Assembly: GCF_900100305.1 (NCBI RefSeq)
Contig: NZ_FNEY01000015.1
Coordinates: 1-64,000, forward strand
Direction of reading: 5' to 3'
Length of the DNA stretch: 64,000 nt
Source: Paracidovorax citrulli
GTDB lineage: Bacteria; Pseudomonadota; Gammaproteobacteria; Burkholderiales; Burkholderiaceae_C
The notes under the pieces are model-generated. The model did no database searches and was not told the DNA's origin. It worked only from the letters and a program-made list of their open reading frames with translations. Position numbers and translations under genes: made by a program. Position 1 is the stretch's first letter, and each line of letters opens with the position of its first letter. Of this stretch, positions 1-10,089 are shown in pieces.

Positions 1-545
1 GTGGCGGCGGCGGCCGGGCGATCGGCGCGCTGGGCGGAGCGCTGAAGACGCGCGAGGCCAGCGCGATGCTGACGCTGGTGGACAACCGCTCGGGCGTGCA
101 GGTGTCGGTGTCGGAGGGCAGCGCGTCCAAGAGCGACTTCGCGGGCTTCGGCGGCCTGTTCGGGGGCTCGGCCGGGGGCGGCCTCGGGGGCTATCAGAAC
201 ACCTCGCAAGGCAAGGTGCTGACGGCGGCGTTCATGGATGCGTACAACCAAATGGTCATGGCGCTGCGCAACTACAAGGCGCAGAAGGTGCAGGGCCAGG
301 GGCTGGGCGGTGGCGGCCGGCTGGGCGTGGACGGGGGCATGGCGCCGTCGCAGACGAAGGCGGGCGCGGCGATGTCGGTGCGCGAGGCGCAGGCGCGGCT
401 GAACGCGCTGGGCTACGACGTGGGCGCGCCGGACGGGGGCATGGGCCCGAAGACGGCGAACGGGCTGCGGGCGTTCCAGAAGGACAAGGGCCTGCCGGTG
501 ACGGGGCGGCTGGACGCGGCCACGACCGACGCGCTCTCGCGTTGA
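1..545 (+). CDS. CsgG-like / peptidoglycan-binding domain protein, 3' part
   Basis: The 5' end lies outside the window; the open frame is already running at base 3 and a downstream ATG at 66 is probably internal. The visible N-terminal part (Gly-rich, with DNRSGVQVSVSEG and a later AAFMDAYNQMV segment) resembles the end of a CsgG-type outer-membrane lipoprotein domain. The last ~55 residues (VREAQARLNALGYDVGAPDG, then TANGLRAFQKDKG) are a clear PG_binding_1 fold that binds peptidoglycan. The expected place is the periplasm or outer membrane, linking a secretion-like or stress protein to the wall. The family call for the N-terminal half is tentative; the PG-binding repeat is firm. Confidence 0.65.
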   Translation, partial: GGGGRAIGALGGALKTREASAMLTLVDNRSGVQVSVSEGSASKSDFAGFGGLFGGSAGGGLGGYQNTSQGKVLTAAFMDAYNQMVMALRNYKAQKVQGQGLGGGGRLGVDGGMAPSQTKAGAAMSVREAQARLNALGYDVGAPDGGMGPKTANGLRAFQKDKGLPVTGRLDAATTDALSR

Positions 546-607
546 GCGGGGCCACAACGGCTTCCCGGGCGTGGCGCTACACTCCGCGCCCGGAGGATCC
601 CCCGAAA

Positions 608-1150
608 ATGCGAACCACCGTCACGCGCGTCTGCCGCACGTCGCGCTCTGCCCTGGTACTGGCCGGCATTCTCGCCGCCGTACCCTGCCTTGCCGCATCT
701 CCGCCTGGAGATCCTGCATTCACCCGGCCCGATCCCGTCCGCCTGCCCGACCGCCCCATGCTGCGGGCTTTTCTCGAGGAGCTGGGGCAGACGCGCCACG
801 CGAACACCTTCTGCTTCGTGCAGCAGCGCCTGTCCCCCCCGGAAACGGCCGAAGACGGCACGAGCGTGCTGTCGATGCTCTGGCATGAAGGCGAGCGCAT
901 CTACCTCGTCAATCTCGTTCGTCCGGGCCAGCGCTATCAGCCGGTGGAAGACTCCGCGGGCGAAGGCCGTGCGCTGGCGTCCTCCAGCGGCAGCGTGGAC
1001 CTCAAGACCGACGTCGTCCCGACCGAAGCCGACGTGGGCTCCAGCACGACCCTGGTGAGCCGTGCCTGGGTCGAACGCCTGAAGGCCCAGTGCCGCCGCT
1101 TGGGCACGACGATCCGGGTGCCGGCCTTCACGCCGCGGCGCACACCGTAA
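608..1150 (+). CDS. Exported protein of unknown function
   Basis: About 180 aa. I place the start at the ATG at 608, which has a GGAGGA 12 bases upstream and opens a signal peptide (basic MRTTVTRVCRTSR, hydrophobic ALVLAGILAAV, cleavage after CLA). The frame is open further upstream to 542 but would overlap the previous gene without a ribosome site. The mature part has no motif I recognise; it contains RAFLEELGQTRHANTFCFVQ and a C-terminal WVERLKAQCRR stretch, with two or three cysteines that could form a disulfide in the periplasm. It follows the CsgG-like gene closely and may be co-transcribed with it. Confidence 0.6.
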   Translation: MRTTVTRVCRTSRSALVLAGILAAVPCLAASPPGDPAFTRPDPVRLPDRPMLRAFLEELGQTRHANTFCFVQQRLSPPETAEDGTSVLSMLWHEGERIYLVNLVRPGQRYQPVEDSAGEGRALASSSGSVDLKTDVVPTEADVGSSTTLVSRAWVERLKAQCRRLGTTIRVPAFTPRRTP

Positions 1151-1274
1151 GTCTGGGCACTCCGCGCGCCGTCCGGCAACGCACTCCTTCGCTCTTGCAT
1201 CTGTCATGGCTCGTCCCTGGTGCCTGTTCCGGCACGGGACATGCCGCCTCCATCCGCCACCTTTCCCGCCACCC

Positions 1275-2129
1275 ATGCCCAATGCCCTGCTGAAATACGC
1301 CTACGATGCGCCACTGCCCGCATCCATCACCCTGGTGGAGGGCAATGCGCTGCGGGTCAAGCTCGAATCCATCGAAAAGCGGTACACGCTGGTGGCGGTG
1401 AGCGATTTTCCGAACGTGCTGGAAGTCACGGCCACCCAGCACAATGCGCGGGCGGATTCCTGGGCGTTCACCGTGACGGCCCGCAGCGCCGGCAATGCCA
1501 AGCTGGCGGTGCAGGTCCAGCGCGGCGCCGGTGCCCCGGCCCTGACCATCACCCCCGCGCTGGTGAGCATTTCCGTGAAGCGCAAGACGGTACTGCCCGA
1601 CCCGGACTCGGACGAGGGCTTGCTGGTGCGCCTCTTTCTCGTCGAGGTGCCCGCGCCGCAGGAGTGGCGGGCCGCTGGCATCGGCGGACCGGAGGAGGCG
1701 CTGGAAATCATGCGCATGATGCGCCGGGTGATCGTCAACCGGCTGCAATCCGGCAACACGCGGGAGTTCATGGCGGCGGGTGCGCGCGACATCCGCGGCA
1801 TCGTCACCGCGAGCGATGGCGGCAGCGTGCAGTTCGCGGGCTTCGACAGCTATCCGAACATCGCCGGCGCCAAGCAGAAGATGATCGAATCCCGCATGGC
1901 CATCGTCAACGACGCCACCAATGCCGCTTGGCATGCCAAGTACGCGGCCTTCTACGAGGCGGCGCTCACGGCCGCGACCGAGCCGCTGCCGGCGGATCCC
2001 AGCCCCACGGGGCTTTTCGGCTGGCGCACCGAAGGGCGGGGCGCTCCTTCCCCAGAATACCGGGCCTTCCGATCGCTGGGGCGCAATACCTTCTTCACGC
2101 ACCAGCGGTACCGCATCGGCGGCCGCTGA
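1275..2129 (+). CDS. Hypothetical protein, Ig-like N-terminus
   Basis: About 284 aa from the ATG at 1275; the frame extends upstream to 1206 but that part is Pro/Arg-rich and looks untranslated. There is no signal peptide. Residues ~10-110 alternate hydrophobic and polar positions (ALRVKLESIEKRYTLVAVSD, SWAFTVTARSAGNAKLAVQV) like a beta-sandwich that might bind a partner. The C-terminal ~170 residues are alpha-rich (EALEIMRMMRRVIVNRLQSG) and end with FRSLGRNTFFTHQRYRIGGR. I do not recognise the family. No strong Shine-Dalgarno precedes the start. Confidence 0.5.
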   Translation: MPNALLKYAYDAPLPASITLVEGNALRVKLESIEKRYTLVAVSDFPNVLEVTATQHNARADSWAFTVTARSAGNAKLAVQVQRGAGAPALTITPALVSISVKRKTVLPDPDSDEGLLVRLFLVEVPAPQEWRAAGIGGPEEALEIMRMMRRVIVNRLQSGNTREFMAAGARDIRGIVTASDGGSVQFAGFDSYPNIAGAKQKMIESRMAIVNDATNAAWHAKYAAFYEAALTAATEPLPADPSPTGLFGWRTEGRGAPSPEYRAFRSLGRNTFFTHQRYRIGGR

Positions 2130-2160
2130 GGCGGATGGCCGGGGGGGGGGGCGTGCCGCG

Positions 2161-3207
2161 TCAGCCGGCCGCCGGCTCGCTCGTCAGCCCGAGGAAATGG
2201 TCCAGCATGTGGAAGTGGTCCTCGAAAAAGGCCTCTTCCAGCGCGGCCAGCTGCGTGATGGGAAACCACTCCACCTGCGCCGCGTCGTCGTCCGCGCGCA
2301 CGTCGGGAAAGGGGTCGCCCTCCAGGTCGAAATAGTGCGCGTGCGTGATGGTGCGTCCGCGCTGGCTGCGGTCCGGGTGGTCGAACACGGCCACCTCCCG
2401 TAGCGCGGCGCGCATGCGCGCTTCGGGCAGCGCGCAATGCGTCTCCTCGGCCAGTTCGCGCAGGCAGGACTGCCAGACGGTTTCTCGCTGCTCGATGAAG
2501 CCCCCAGGTGCGGCCAGCTGCCCCTTGCCCGGCGCGTGCGCGCGGCGGATGAGCAGCACGTGGTCCTGGCAGCGCAGCACGGCATCCACGGTCACGAACA
2601 CCGGCGGATAGGGCGCCTTCGCCCAGGCTTCGCGGTAGTCGCGCAGCATGCGCCACTCCTCCTGCAGGGCCGCGTAATGCGGGGCCTGGGCGAAGGCGCG
2701 CAGGAAGTCGATGGTGCTGTCGGGCATCTGCTCCGCGAGCAGCCCCAGCGCGGCGAGCAGCGTGTCCGGCGTGGCGCCGAAATACGCATCCCTGATGGCG
2801 GTGGCGTCGATGCTGCCCTGCCGCTCCACCGCGATGAGCTGCCAGCCCGGGAAGCGCCGCAGGTAGCTGCTGGTGGCGTCCTTGAAGTGGCCCACCAGCC
2901 CGATGCGCGCATCGGGCCGCACGTGCCGCGACACCGCCTGCAGCACGGCCGCCACCCAGGCCAGTTCGTTGTAGTGGTCGCGCACGGGCAGCACGGTGAG
3001 GCGGGCGCGGTCCGCCTCGGGCAGGGCATTGCGCAGCATGGCTTCGCGCTCCTGCCAGGTGAACGGGTTCTTGGGCGAGCGCGCCTGCCAGGCCGAGCCC
3101 ATGATGACGATGGCATGGCGGGCGCTGTCGAGCGCACGGCGCAGCAGGGCCAGGTGGCCGTTGTGGACGGGCTCGAAGCGCCCGATGAGGATGGCGTTGT
3201 CGTACAT
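2161..3207 (-). CDS. nadM: Bifunctional NMN adenylyltransferase / Nudix hydrolase
   Basis: 348 aa with two domains. Residues ~1-175 are a nucleotidyltransferase (GRFEPVHNGHLALLRRAL carries the HxGH ATP-binding motif; ISTRSS-like region near SIDATAIRDAYF) that makes NAD from nicotinamide mononucleotide and ATP. Residues ~200-340 are a Nudix domain with the box APGGFIEQRETVWQSCLRELAEE (GX5EX7REUXEE type), which in this family cleaves ADP-ribose or related dinucleotides. Synechocystis and Francisella have the same NadM-Nudix fusion. It is the last gene of the pncA-pncB-nadE-nadM minus-strand cluster, so it should complete NAD recycling in the cytoplasm. Confidence 0.9.
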   Translation of the reverse strand: MYDNAILIGRFEPVHNGHLALLRRALDSARHAIVIMGSAWQARSPKNPFTWQEREAMLRNALPEADRARLTVLPVRDHYNELAWVAAVLQAVSRHVRPDARIGLVGHFKDATSSYLRRFPGWQLIAVERQGSIDATAIRDAYFGATPDTLLAALGLLAEQMPDSTIDFLRAFAQAPHYAALQEEWRMLRDYREAWAKAPYPPVFVTVDAVLRCQDHVLLIRRAHAPGKGQLAAPGGFIEQRETVWQSCLRELAEETHCALPEARMRAALREVAVFDHPDRSQRGRTITHAHYFDLEGDPFPDVRADDDAAQVEWFPITQLAALEEAFFEDHFHMLDHFLGLTSEPAAG

Positions 3208-3297
3208 GGATGCGGATGCGATGAGGGAAGCCCGCGGGCGGGACGCGCCCGGCGGGGCTGCAGGGCCACTGCGGCAAATGTAGCCGTGCCGGCGCGG

Positions 3298-4998
3298 TCA
3301 GACGTACTTCGCCGCGATCGGCATCTGCCGGCCGTTGCCGAAGGCCTTGGCGCGCACGCGCAGTATGGGCGGCGCCTGGCGGCGCTTGTACTCGTTGCGC
3401 GCGATCATCCGGCGCACCCGGTGCACCAGCGCGCGGCCGGCCTCGTCATGCTGCAGGCGGGCGGCGAAGTCGCGCGCATCGGCATACTCGGCATGCGAGA
3501 GGCCCTCGCCTTCGATGAGGAGCTTGAGCACCTGGTCCAGCACCGGATAGGGCGGCAGGCTGTCCACGTCCCGCTGGCCGGGAGCCAGTTCGGCCGACGG
3601 CTCCTTTTCGATGATGGCCTGGGGAATCAGTTCGCGGCCGGCGTGCGCGTTGACGTGGCGGGACAGCTCGAACACCTCGGTCTTGTAGAGATCGCCCAGC
3701 AGCCCCAGGCCGCCGTTCGTGTCGCCGTAGAGCGTGCAATAGCCCACCGAAATCTCCGACTTGTTGCCCGTGGTGAGCAGCAGGTGCCCGAAGGCGTTCG
3801 AATACTCCATCAGGATGGTGCCGCGGATGCGTGCCTGCAGGTTCTCCAGCGGCAGTCCTTCGAGCGACTGGCCGAAGCTGGCCTCGAACTGCGCGGCATA
3901 GCCCGCCACGAGGTCCGCGATGGGGTGCGTGTGCAGCCGGATGCCGAGGTTGCGGCAGAGCGCCACCGAATCGTCCACCGATCCGCTGGAGGAAAAGCGC
4001 GAGGGCATGGTCACCGCTATGACATTCTCCGCGCCCATCGCCTCGGCGGCGAGCGCCAGGGTCAGGGCGCTGTCGATACCGCCCGAACTGCCGACCACCA
4101 CCTGCCCGAAGCCGCAGCGCCGCGCGTAGTCGCGCAGGCCGAGCACGATCTGCTGGCGGTAGAAGTCCATGGTGGGCAGGCCCTCCCGCGGCACGGGCGG
4201 CAGGGGGCCGCCATCCGCGGAGCGGAAGCGCCCGCCCTCCAGGCACAGGGTGCGCACGTCTTCGGCGAACCGCGGCGCCTCGAAGACCACGCCCGCCTCC
4301 GGCTCCGCCGCGAACGACGCACCGTCATAGACGATCTGGTCCTGGCCGCCGACCTGGTTCACATAGACCACCGGCAGGCCGTGGCGCCGCGCGGCGTCGC
4401 CGAATACTTGGTGCCGGACCTCGCGCTTGCCGATGTGGCTGGGGCTGGCATTGATGCTCACCACCAGGTCCGGCGCGGCATCGGCCAGGCGCTGGAAGGG
4501 GTTGGTGGCGTAGTCGGCCACGGCGTCGTTCCAGCCGTCCTCGCAGACCATGAAGCCGATCTGCGCGTGGCCGATGCGCAGCACGCGCGCCACGTCGGGG
4601 CCGGGCTCGAAATGGCGGCGTTCGTCGAAGATGTTGTAGGTGGGCAGCAATTGCTTGGCGTAGGTGAGGCGGATCGCTCCGTCCCGCAGCACCAGCAGGC
4701 TGTTGTGCAGGCGCTTGCCGGGGCCCTGCGCGCGCGTGGGCGTGCCCACCACCCAATGCAGCCCCGGCGTGGCGCGCGAAGCGTCCTGCAGCGCGGCGAT
4801 GCCGGCGTCCACGCGCTCCATGAAACCGGACTCTTCCAGCATGTCGCCGGGGTAGTAGCCGCACAGCGCCAGCTCGGTGAACACCACCAGGTCGGCACCG
4901 GCCTGCGCCGCCTGTCGGGCGGCGTCGGTCATCCGCTGCACGTTGCCTTCGATGTCGCCCACGGTGAGGTTGAGCTGGGCAAGGGTGATCCGGAGCAT
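3298..4998 (-). CDS. nadE: Glutamine-dependent NAD+ synthetase
   Basis: 566 aa from the ATG at 4998 (MLRITLAQLNLTVGD); the frame is open to 5154 but this upstream part overlaps the pncB end and has no homology-like content. Residues ~1-270 are a nitrilase-type glutaminase with the Glu (FTELALCGYYPGD), Lys (YAKQLLP) and Cys (MVCEDGWND) triad. Residues ~290-566 are the synthetase with the SGGIDS pyrophosphate loop (VVGSSGGIDSALTLALA). It amidates nicotinic acid adenine dinucleotide using ATP and glutamine-derived ammonia. The two-domain length is normal. It sits between pncB and nadM in the NAD salvage operon. Confidence 0.95.
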   Translation of the reverse strand: MLRITLAQLNLTVGDIEGNVQRMTDAARQAAQAGADLVVFTELALCGYYPGDMLEESGFMERVDAGIAALQDASRATPGLHWVVGTPTRAQGPGKRLHNSLLVLRDGAIRLTYAKQLLPTYNIFDERRHFEPGPDVARVLRIGHAQIGFMVCEDGWNDAVADYATNPFQRLADAAPDLVVSINASPSHIGKREVRHQVFGDAARRHGLPVVYVNQVGGQDQIVYDGASFAAEPEAGVVFEAPRFAEDVRTLCLEGGRFRSADGGPLPPVPREGLPTMDFYRQQIVLGLRDYARRCGFGQVVVGSSGGIDSALTLALAAEAMGAENVIAVTMPSRFSSSGSVDDSVALCRNLGIRLHTHPIADLVAGYAAQFEASFGQSLEGLPLENLQARIRGTILMEYSNAFGHLLLTTGNKSEISVGYCTLYGDTNGGLGLLGDLYKTEVFELSRHVNAHAGRELIPQAIIEKEPSAELAPGQRDVDSLPPYPVLDQVLKLLIEGEGLSHAEYADARDFAARLQHDEAGRALVHRVRRMIARNEYKRRQAPPILRVRAKAFGNGRQMPIAAKYV

Positions 4999-5038
4999 GT
5001 CGTTTCCTTGGAGGTTGTTGGGGGCAAGGCGAAAAGGC

Positions 5039-6235
5039 TCAGGCCTCGGGCGGCAGGCCGAATACCTGCCGCAGGTAGGCGAGGTAGGTTTCATCGTCGC
5101 ACAGCGTCTTGCCCGGGCTGTCGGACAGTTTCGCAACCGGCTGGCCATTGGCACGCACGATTTTCATGACGATGTTGAGCGGGCGCGGCCCCAGGTCGTT
5201 GCTGAGCTGCGTGCCGATGCCGAAGCCCAGCTGCACACGGTCGCCGAAGTGGCGGTGGAGCGCCAGCGCGCGCTCCACGTCGAGCCCGTCGGAGAACACC
5301 AGGCGCTTGCCGTGTGCGTCGATGCGCAGCCGCGCATAGTGCGCCAGGGCCTTTTCGCCCCAGGCGACCGGGTCGCCCGAGTCGTGCCGCAGGCCGTCGA
5401 AGAGCTTGGCGAAGTACAGGTCGAAATCCGCGAGGAAGGCGTCCATGCCGACCGTGTCGGTGAGCGCGATGCCGAGGTCGCCGCGGTATTCCTGCACCCA
5501 GTCCTCCAGTGCCGCCTTCTGGAAATCGCGCAGCCGCACGCCCAGCGCCTGGTAGCTCTGCAGGTACTCGTGGGCCATGGTGCCGATGGGCACCAGTTGC
5601 AGATCGCGGGCCAGCAGCACGTTCGATGTGCCCTTGAACCATTGCGGAGCCTGCGCGGCGAAGGTCTGCACCACCTCGCGCTGCCAGGCGGCGCCGTAGC
5701 GCCGGCGCAGGCCGAAGTCGAACATCTCGAACGGATGGGTACGCGGCGCCTCCGCTGCCAGCGCCCGCACCCGCGCGATCTTCGCGGTCAGCCGGCGGCG
5801 GCCTTCCCGCAGCACGTCCGCGCCACCGCCGAGCCGGCGGAAATACAGCTCGTTCACGATGGCCAGCACGAAGATCTCGAAGCCCATCACATGCACCTGC
5901 GGCCCGCGTGCCACGATCGACAGCTGCTCCCCTTCCGCGCGCGCCTCGATGAAGGCGCGCTGGAACTGGAAGATGCGCAGGAAATCCACGAAATCGCTCT
6001 TGATGTAGCGCAGCCCGCCGAGGTAATCCAGCTCGTCCGGGGAGAAGCGCAAGGCGCACAGTGCGTCCAGTTCCGCGTTGACCTGCGGCAGCAGTTCCGC
6101 GAGCGGAAAAGCCGGCGCATTGCGGCAGACGAAGCGATACTCCGCCTGCGTCTGCGGGTGGCGGTGCAGCAACGCCTGCCACATCGTGAACTTGTAGAGG
6201 TCGGTGTCCAGCAGGCTCTGGATGATCGGTGCCAT
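5039..6235 (-). CDS. pncB: Nicotinate phosphoribosyltransferase
   Basis: 398 aa from the ATG at 6235 ([18 protein letters not shown]). It joins nicotinate to PRPP, with ATP, to give nicotinate mononucleotide. Family signatures are DTDLYKFTM at the N-terminus, [10 protein letters not shown] and [14 protein letters not shown] in the middle (phosphoribosyl and substrate site, with the His of IGTMAHE that is phosphorylated in this family), and [10 protein letters not shown] and [10 protein letters not shown] for PRPP binding. Length is normal. Only 40 bases separate it from nadE and 50 from pncA, which supplies its substrate. Confidence 0.95.
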   Translation of the reverse strand: MAPIIQSLLDTDLYKFTMWQALLHRHPQTQAEYRFVCRNAPAFPLAELLPQVNAELDALCALRFSPDELDYLGGLRYIKSDFVDFLRIFQFQRAFIEARAEGEQLSIVARGPQVHVMGFEIFVLAIVNELYFRRLGGGADVLREGRRRLTAKIARVRALAAEAPRTHPFEMFDFGLRRRYGAAWQREVVQTFAAQAPQWFKGTSNVLLARDLQLVPIGTMAHEYLQSYQALGVRLRDFQKAALEDWVQEYRGDLGIALTDTVGMDAFLADFDLYFAKLFDGLRHDSGDPVAWGEKALAHYARLRIDAHGKRLVFSDGLDVERALALHRHFGDRVQLGFGIGTQLSNDLGPRPLNIVMKIVRANGQPVAKLSDSPGKTLCDDETYLAYLRQVFGLPPEA

Positions 6236-6285
6236 GCGTGCGTGCTCCTGGAAGGCTGGAAGAAGGAAAGGCCGGGCGGCCCGCG

Positions 6286-7152
6286 CTAGGCAGCCCAATC
6301 GTCCGCGGCCGCGAGCCGCACGCCCTGCGCGCGCATCGCTTCGAGGAAAGCGCCCTGCTGGCTCTCGAAACCATGTACCGGGCTCATGCAGTCGGTCAGC
6401 AGCACGACGCGCGACGGCGTCCAGCCCGGCTGCAGGCGCGGCAGGTGTTGCACGATGTGCTCTGTGGTGGCGCGCACGCAGTGGCTGCCGGCCTCCCCGG
6501 CGATCACCAGGCACTCCGCCGCGCCCACGCGCCGCAGCAGCGGCATGTTCAGCGCGGTCGCCGGATCCTGCGGGTCGGGCACCTCGGCCTCGATCGCGCT
6601 GTAGTGCTCGGTCCATGGATTCATGCCCTTGAACACGGCCTGCACGGCCCGTCCACGCACGGCCTGCCACTGCGCGCAGGCCGCCAGCACCTCGGCATGT
6701 ACGCCGTGGCCCCAGCTTCCTATCTCGCAGTGCACCGGCCACACCATGAGGGTATGGCGGCCCTGGGCTTCCAGCGCGTCCAGATACGCCAGCACGCGGG
6801 GCAGGGCGCCGGCATCGCGCGGCAGGAACGCGCCGTCGCGTACCTGCGCGGCGGTAATCGGCGTGAAGGGTTGTACGTCTCCGCCTTCGCGCGCCCGCCA
6901 GAAGAGAGGATGGGCGACGTCGTAGCGCTGGTGCGAATCCAGCGTGACGGTCACTGCGTCCAGACGGCTGGCGACGCGCCGTACGAACGAAGCCAGCCGC
7001 TGCATGTCGCCGTGCGCACCGGCCACCGGCAGCGATGGGGCCAGAGGAGCGCCGCTGGCGGGATCGACGGGGCACCAGTCCGCGGGCAGGTCGCAGAAAT
7101 CGTTCTGGGGATCGATGGCCAGCAGATGCAGGGGGATGGAGGGACTGGTCAT
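6286..7152 (-). CDS. pncA: Nicotinamidase-like isochorismatase-fold hydrolase
   Basis: About 288 aa from the ATG at 7152; another in-frame ATG at 7185 would add 11 residues. It should deamidate nicotinamide to nicotinate. Supporting residues are [13 protein letters not shown] (catalytic Asp), the [11 protein letters not shown] metal-binding Asp-His region, [15 protein letters not shown] with the conserved cis-peptide neighbourhood, and [16 protein letters not shown] containing the nucleophilic Cys. The protein is longer than the ~210 aa E. coli enzyme, like other large proteobacterial members. It is first in the pncA-pncB-nadE-nadM cluster and lies just behind a 21-bp palindrome. Confidence 0.85.
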   Translation of the reverse strand: MTSPSIPLHLLAIDPQNDFCDLPADWCPVDPASGAPLAPSLPVAGAHGDMQRLASFVRRVASRLDAVTVTLDSHQRYDVAHPLFWRAREGGDVQPFTPITAAQVRDGAFLPRDAGALPRVLAYLDALEAQGRHTLMVWPVHCEIGSWGHGVHAEVLAACAQWQAVRGRAVQAVFKGMNPWTEHYSAIEAEVPDPQDPATALNMPLLRRVGAAECLVIAGEAGSHCVRATTEHIVQHLPRLQPGWTPSRVVLLTDCMSPVHGFESQQGAFLEAMRAQGVRLAAADDWAA

Positions 7153-7190
7153 GGCGGTGTCCGTGGGAAAGGGCGATGAGGCCATTCTAG

Positions 7191-7215
7191 TTAGTTAGTT
7201 TATTTGTGCAACTAA
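7191..7215 (-). promoter_or_regulatory. Candidate operator of the NAD salvage operon
   Basis: TTAGTT at 7195-7200 and AACTAA at 7210-7215 form a 21-bp palindrome with a 9-base spacer; TTAGTT is also repeated directly at 7191-7196. It lies ~40 bases upstream of pncA in an AT-rich patch. Its length and position fit a site for an NAD-metabolism repressor such as NrtR, but the sequence match to a known NrtR motif was not tested. Confidence 0.4.
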
Positions 7216-7296
7216 GTTGGCGGTAAAAAGATGCAACGCGCGCTCCTTCTCATCTGCGCAAGAAGCGTGCTCCGTACGACGCCGGGCCACAAACAA

Positions 7297-7355
7297 GCAT
7301 GCCCGGCCCGCTTCGCCTCCCCGCATGTGCAGAAGGCGAAGCGGACCGGGCATGC
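7297..7355 (-). terminator. Strong hairpin after the DUF1328 gene
   Basis: A 22-bp inverted repeat (7297-7318 and 7334-7355) with one mismatch encloses a 15-base loop. Read on the minus strand it is followed by TTGTTTGTGG, a weak U-rich tract, so it probably ends the DUF1328 transcript before the NAD operon. Confidence 0.5.
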
Positions 7356-7405
7356 CGGGCTGGCTGGACCTGGGCCCGTCGTGCGGCTGCGGGAGCGCCA
7401 GGCGG

Positions 7406-7591
7406 TTACTTCATCACACTGCGCGCGGCGCCCACGCCGAGCACGGCCAGCACGATGAAGATGACCGCGACCACGAGGAACAGGAAGAACAGGATCTTGG
7501 CGATGCCCGCCGCGCCCGCGGCCACGCCGCTGAAGCCGAGCGCGCCGGCGATGAGGGAGATGATGGCGAAAATGATGGCGTACTTCAGCAT
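7406..7591 (-). CDS. DUF1328 (YtjA-type) small membrane protein
   Basis: 61 aa with two predicted membrane helices: [18 protein letters not shown] near residues 5-22 and [20 protein letters not shown] near 30-50. The pattern [20 protein letters not shown] is characteristic of the DUF1328/YtjA family, whose function is unknown. A GGAG lies just upstream of the ATG. The gene stands alone between the metK terminator and a strong hairpin, so it is probably its own transcription unit. Confidence 0.85.
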   Translation of the reverse strand: MLKYAIIFAIISLIAGALGFSGVAAGAAGIAKILFFLFLVVAVIFIVLAVLGVGAARSVMK

Positions 7592-7727
7592 GGTGTCGCT
7601 CCGTTGACGGTGGGGCCGTTGCCGGGCGGCTGTGCCGCCTTCTTTGCACCGGGTGTCTCGATCATCGCGAGCGGTTCAAGCGAGCGCCGTCGGCATGCCC
7701 TGACTGCCGGTGTAGGAGCGGGCGCAA

Positions 7728-7763
7728 CGAAAAAGCCGCCGACCCGTGCGGGGGCGGCGGCTT
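7728..7763 (-). terminator. Rho-independent terminator of metK
   Basis: Stem AAGCCGCCG (7733-7741) / CGGCGGCTT (7755-7763). On the minus strand the hairpin runs directly into five U residues (AAAAA at 7730-7734 on the plus strand). It is the best terminator downstream of metK; another palindrome (TCACATCG/CGATGTGA, 7823-7844) lies between it and the gene. Confidence 0.7.
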
Positions 7764-7889
7764 GGCGGAGTGCGGTGAAGGGCAGGGGAAGGCTTGCGGC
7801 TCCGGCACGGCCCTATGGGCCTTCACATCGCTGGCGCGATGTGAGCCTGCGCCGCAAGGCGGCCGAACCCGCTGCGCGGGTTGCCGGGC

Positions 7890-9071
<1,182 letters not shown>

Positions 9072-9159
9072 TTGAATAAACTCCTGTGCTTTTTGGCATT
9101 TTGGGCGTTGCCCTCAGCCTTGTGGAGCCGTGGCGAACGCTTTAGCAGAGTTGTTTAAC

Positions 9160-9193
9160 GTCGCCCTGCAAGTTGCTCATTTAACTCAGCGAC
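9160..9193 (-). promoter_or_regulatory. Possible structured leader of metK
   Basis: On the metK strand GUCGC (complement of 9189-9193) pairs with GCGAC (complement of 9160-9164) around a 24-base loop containing GUUAAAU. It is followed by GUUAAAC and UGCUAAAG. The order of elements recalls the compact SAM-II type pseudoknot, but this is an eyeball resemblance only. Confidence 0.2.
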
Positions 9194-9225
9194 CCCGCCA
9201 TTCTACCGACACGGATCTGTCACCG

Positions 9226-10089
9226 ATGCCCCCCGCGTTCCGCTTCTTCGCCCGATGGCCATTGCCTGCGCTCCATGCGCTGGGCGCGGTGCTGGGCTGG
9301 ATCGCGTTCCTCGCGTCGCCCACCTACCGCCGCCGCTTCCTCGCCAATGCTCGCCTGGCCGGCTATCCCTTCGTGCGCGTGCGCGCCGCGGTGGCCCACG
9401 CGGGCCGCATGGCGGCCGAGCTGCCGCGCCTGTGGCTGCGCGCCGAGGCGCCGCCGTTCCGCATGGAGGGGGCGGAGTGCGTGGAACAGGCCTGGGCGGC
9501 TGGCCGGGGCATCGTCTTCCTCACGCCGCACATCGGCTGCTTCGAGCTGTCGGTGCAGATCGCGGCGCGGCGCTGGGCCGGGGAGCACGGCCCCGTTACG
9601 GTACTCTACCGGCCCGCCCGGCAGGCCTGGCTCGCGGAACTCATGCGCACGGCGCGCGACCGGCCAGGGATCCGGGCAGTGCCCACCACGCTCTCGGGCG
9701 TGCGGCAGATGATCAAGGCGCTGCGCCGCGGCGAGGCCGTGGGCCTGCTGCCCGACCAGGTGCCGCCCGAAGGGCAGGGTCTTTGGGCGCCGTTCTTCGG
9801 ACTGCCGGCCTATACGATGACGCTCGCCGCCCGCCTGGTGCAGCAGACAGGCGCCACGGTGGTCCTGGCACGCTGCGAGCGCCTGCCGCGCGGCCGCGGC
9901 TACGTGCTGCACCTCGAGCCCCTGGCCGAGCCGCTTTCCCCTTCCCTCGAAACCGCCGTCCTGCAGATCAACCAATCCATGGAACGCATCATCCGACACT
10001 CTCCCGACCAATACCTCTGGGGCTACGGGCGCTACAAGCAACCGCGGGCCGAGGCATCCACGCCGGCCGTGCCGGGAGCGGACGCATGA
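9226..10089 (+). CDS. Lipid A biosynthesis acyltransferase (LpxL/HtrB family), copy 1
   Basis: About 287 aa from the ATG at 9226 (MPPAFRFFARWPLPALHALG); the frame continues upstream to 9130 without a ribosome site. It is a membrane-associated late acyltransferase of lipid A, adding a secondary acyl chain from acyl-ACP. The catalytic HX4E motif is seen at TPHIGCFELSVQ, and the LLPDQVPPEGQG stretch is typical of the family. The N-terminal helix (PALHALGAVLGWIAFLA) anchors it to the inner membrane. It overlaps copy 2 by ATGA, so the two are translationally coupled. Confidence 0.9.
   Translation: MPPAFRFFARWPLPALHALGAVLGWIAFLASPTYRRRFLANARLAGYPFVRVRAAVAHAGRMAAELPRLWLRAEAPPFRMEGAECVEQAWAAGRGIVFLTPHIGCFELSVQIAARRWAGEHGPVTVLYRPARQAWLAELMRTARDRPGIRAVPTTLSGVRQMIKALRRGEAVGLLPDQVPPEGQGLWAPFFGLPAYTMTLAARLVQQTGATVVLARCERLPRGRGYVLHLEPLAEPLSPSLETAVLQINQSMERIIRHSPDQYLWGYGRYKQPRAEASTPAVPGADA

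Noticed and set aside
2437-5169. 910-codon plus-strand open frame opposite nadM and nadE
   Set aside because: Antisense shadow; no domain content, and both nadM and nadE have complete motif sets on the minus strand.
7823-7844. TCACATCG/CGATGTGA palindrome downstream of metK as an operator
   Set aside because: It lies between the metK stop and its terminator, not in a promoter position; more likely part of the 3' untranslated structure.
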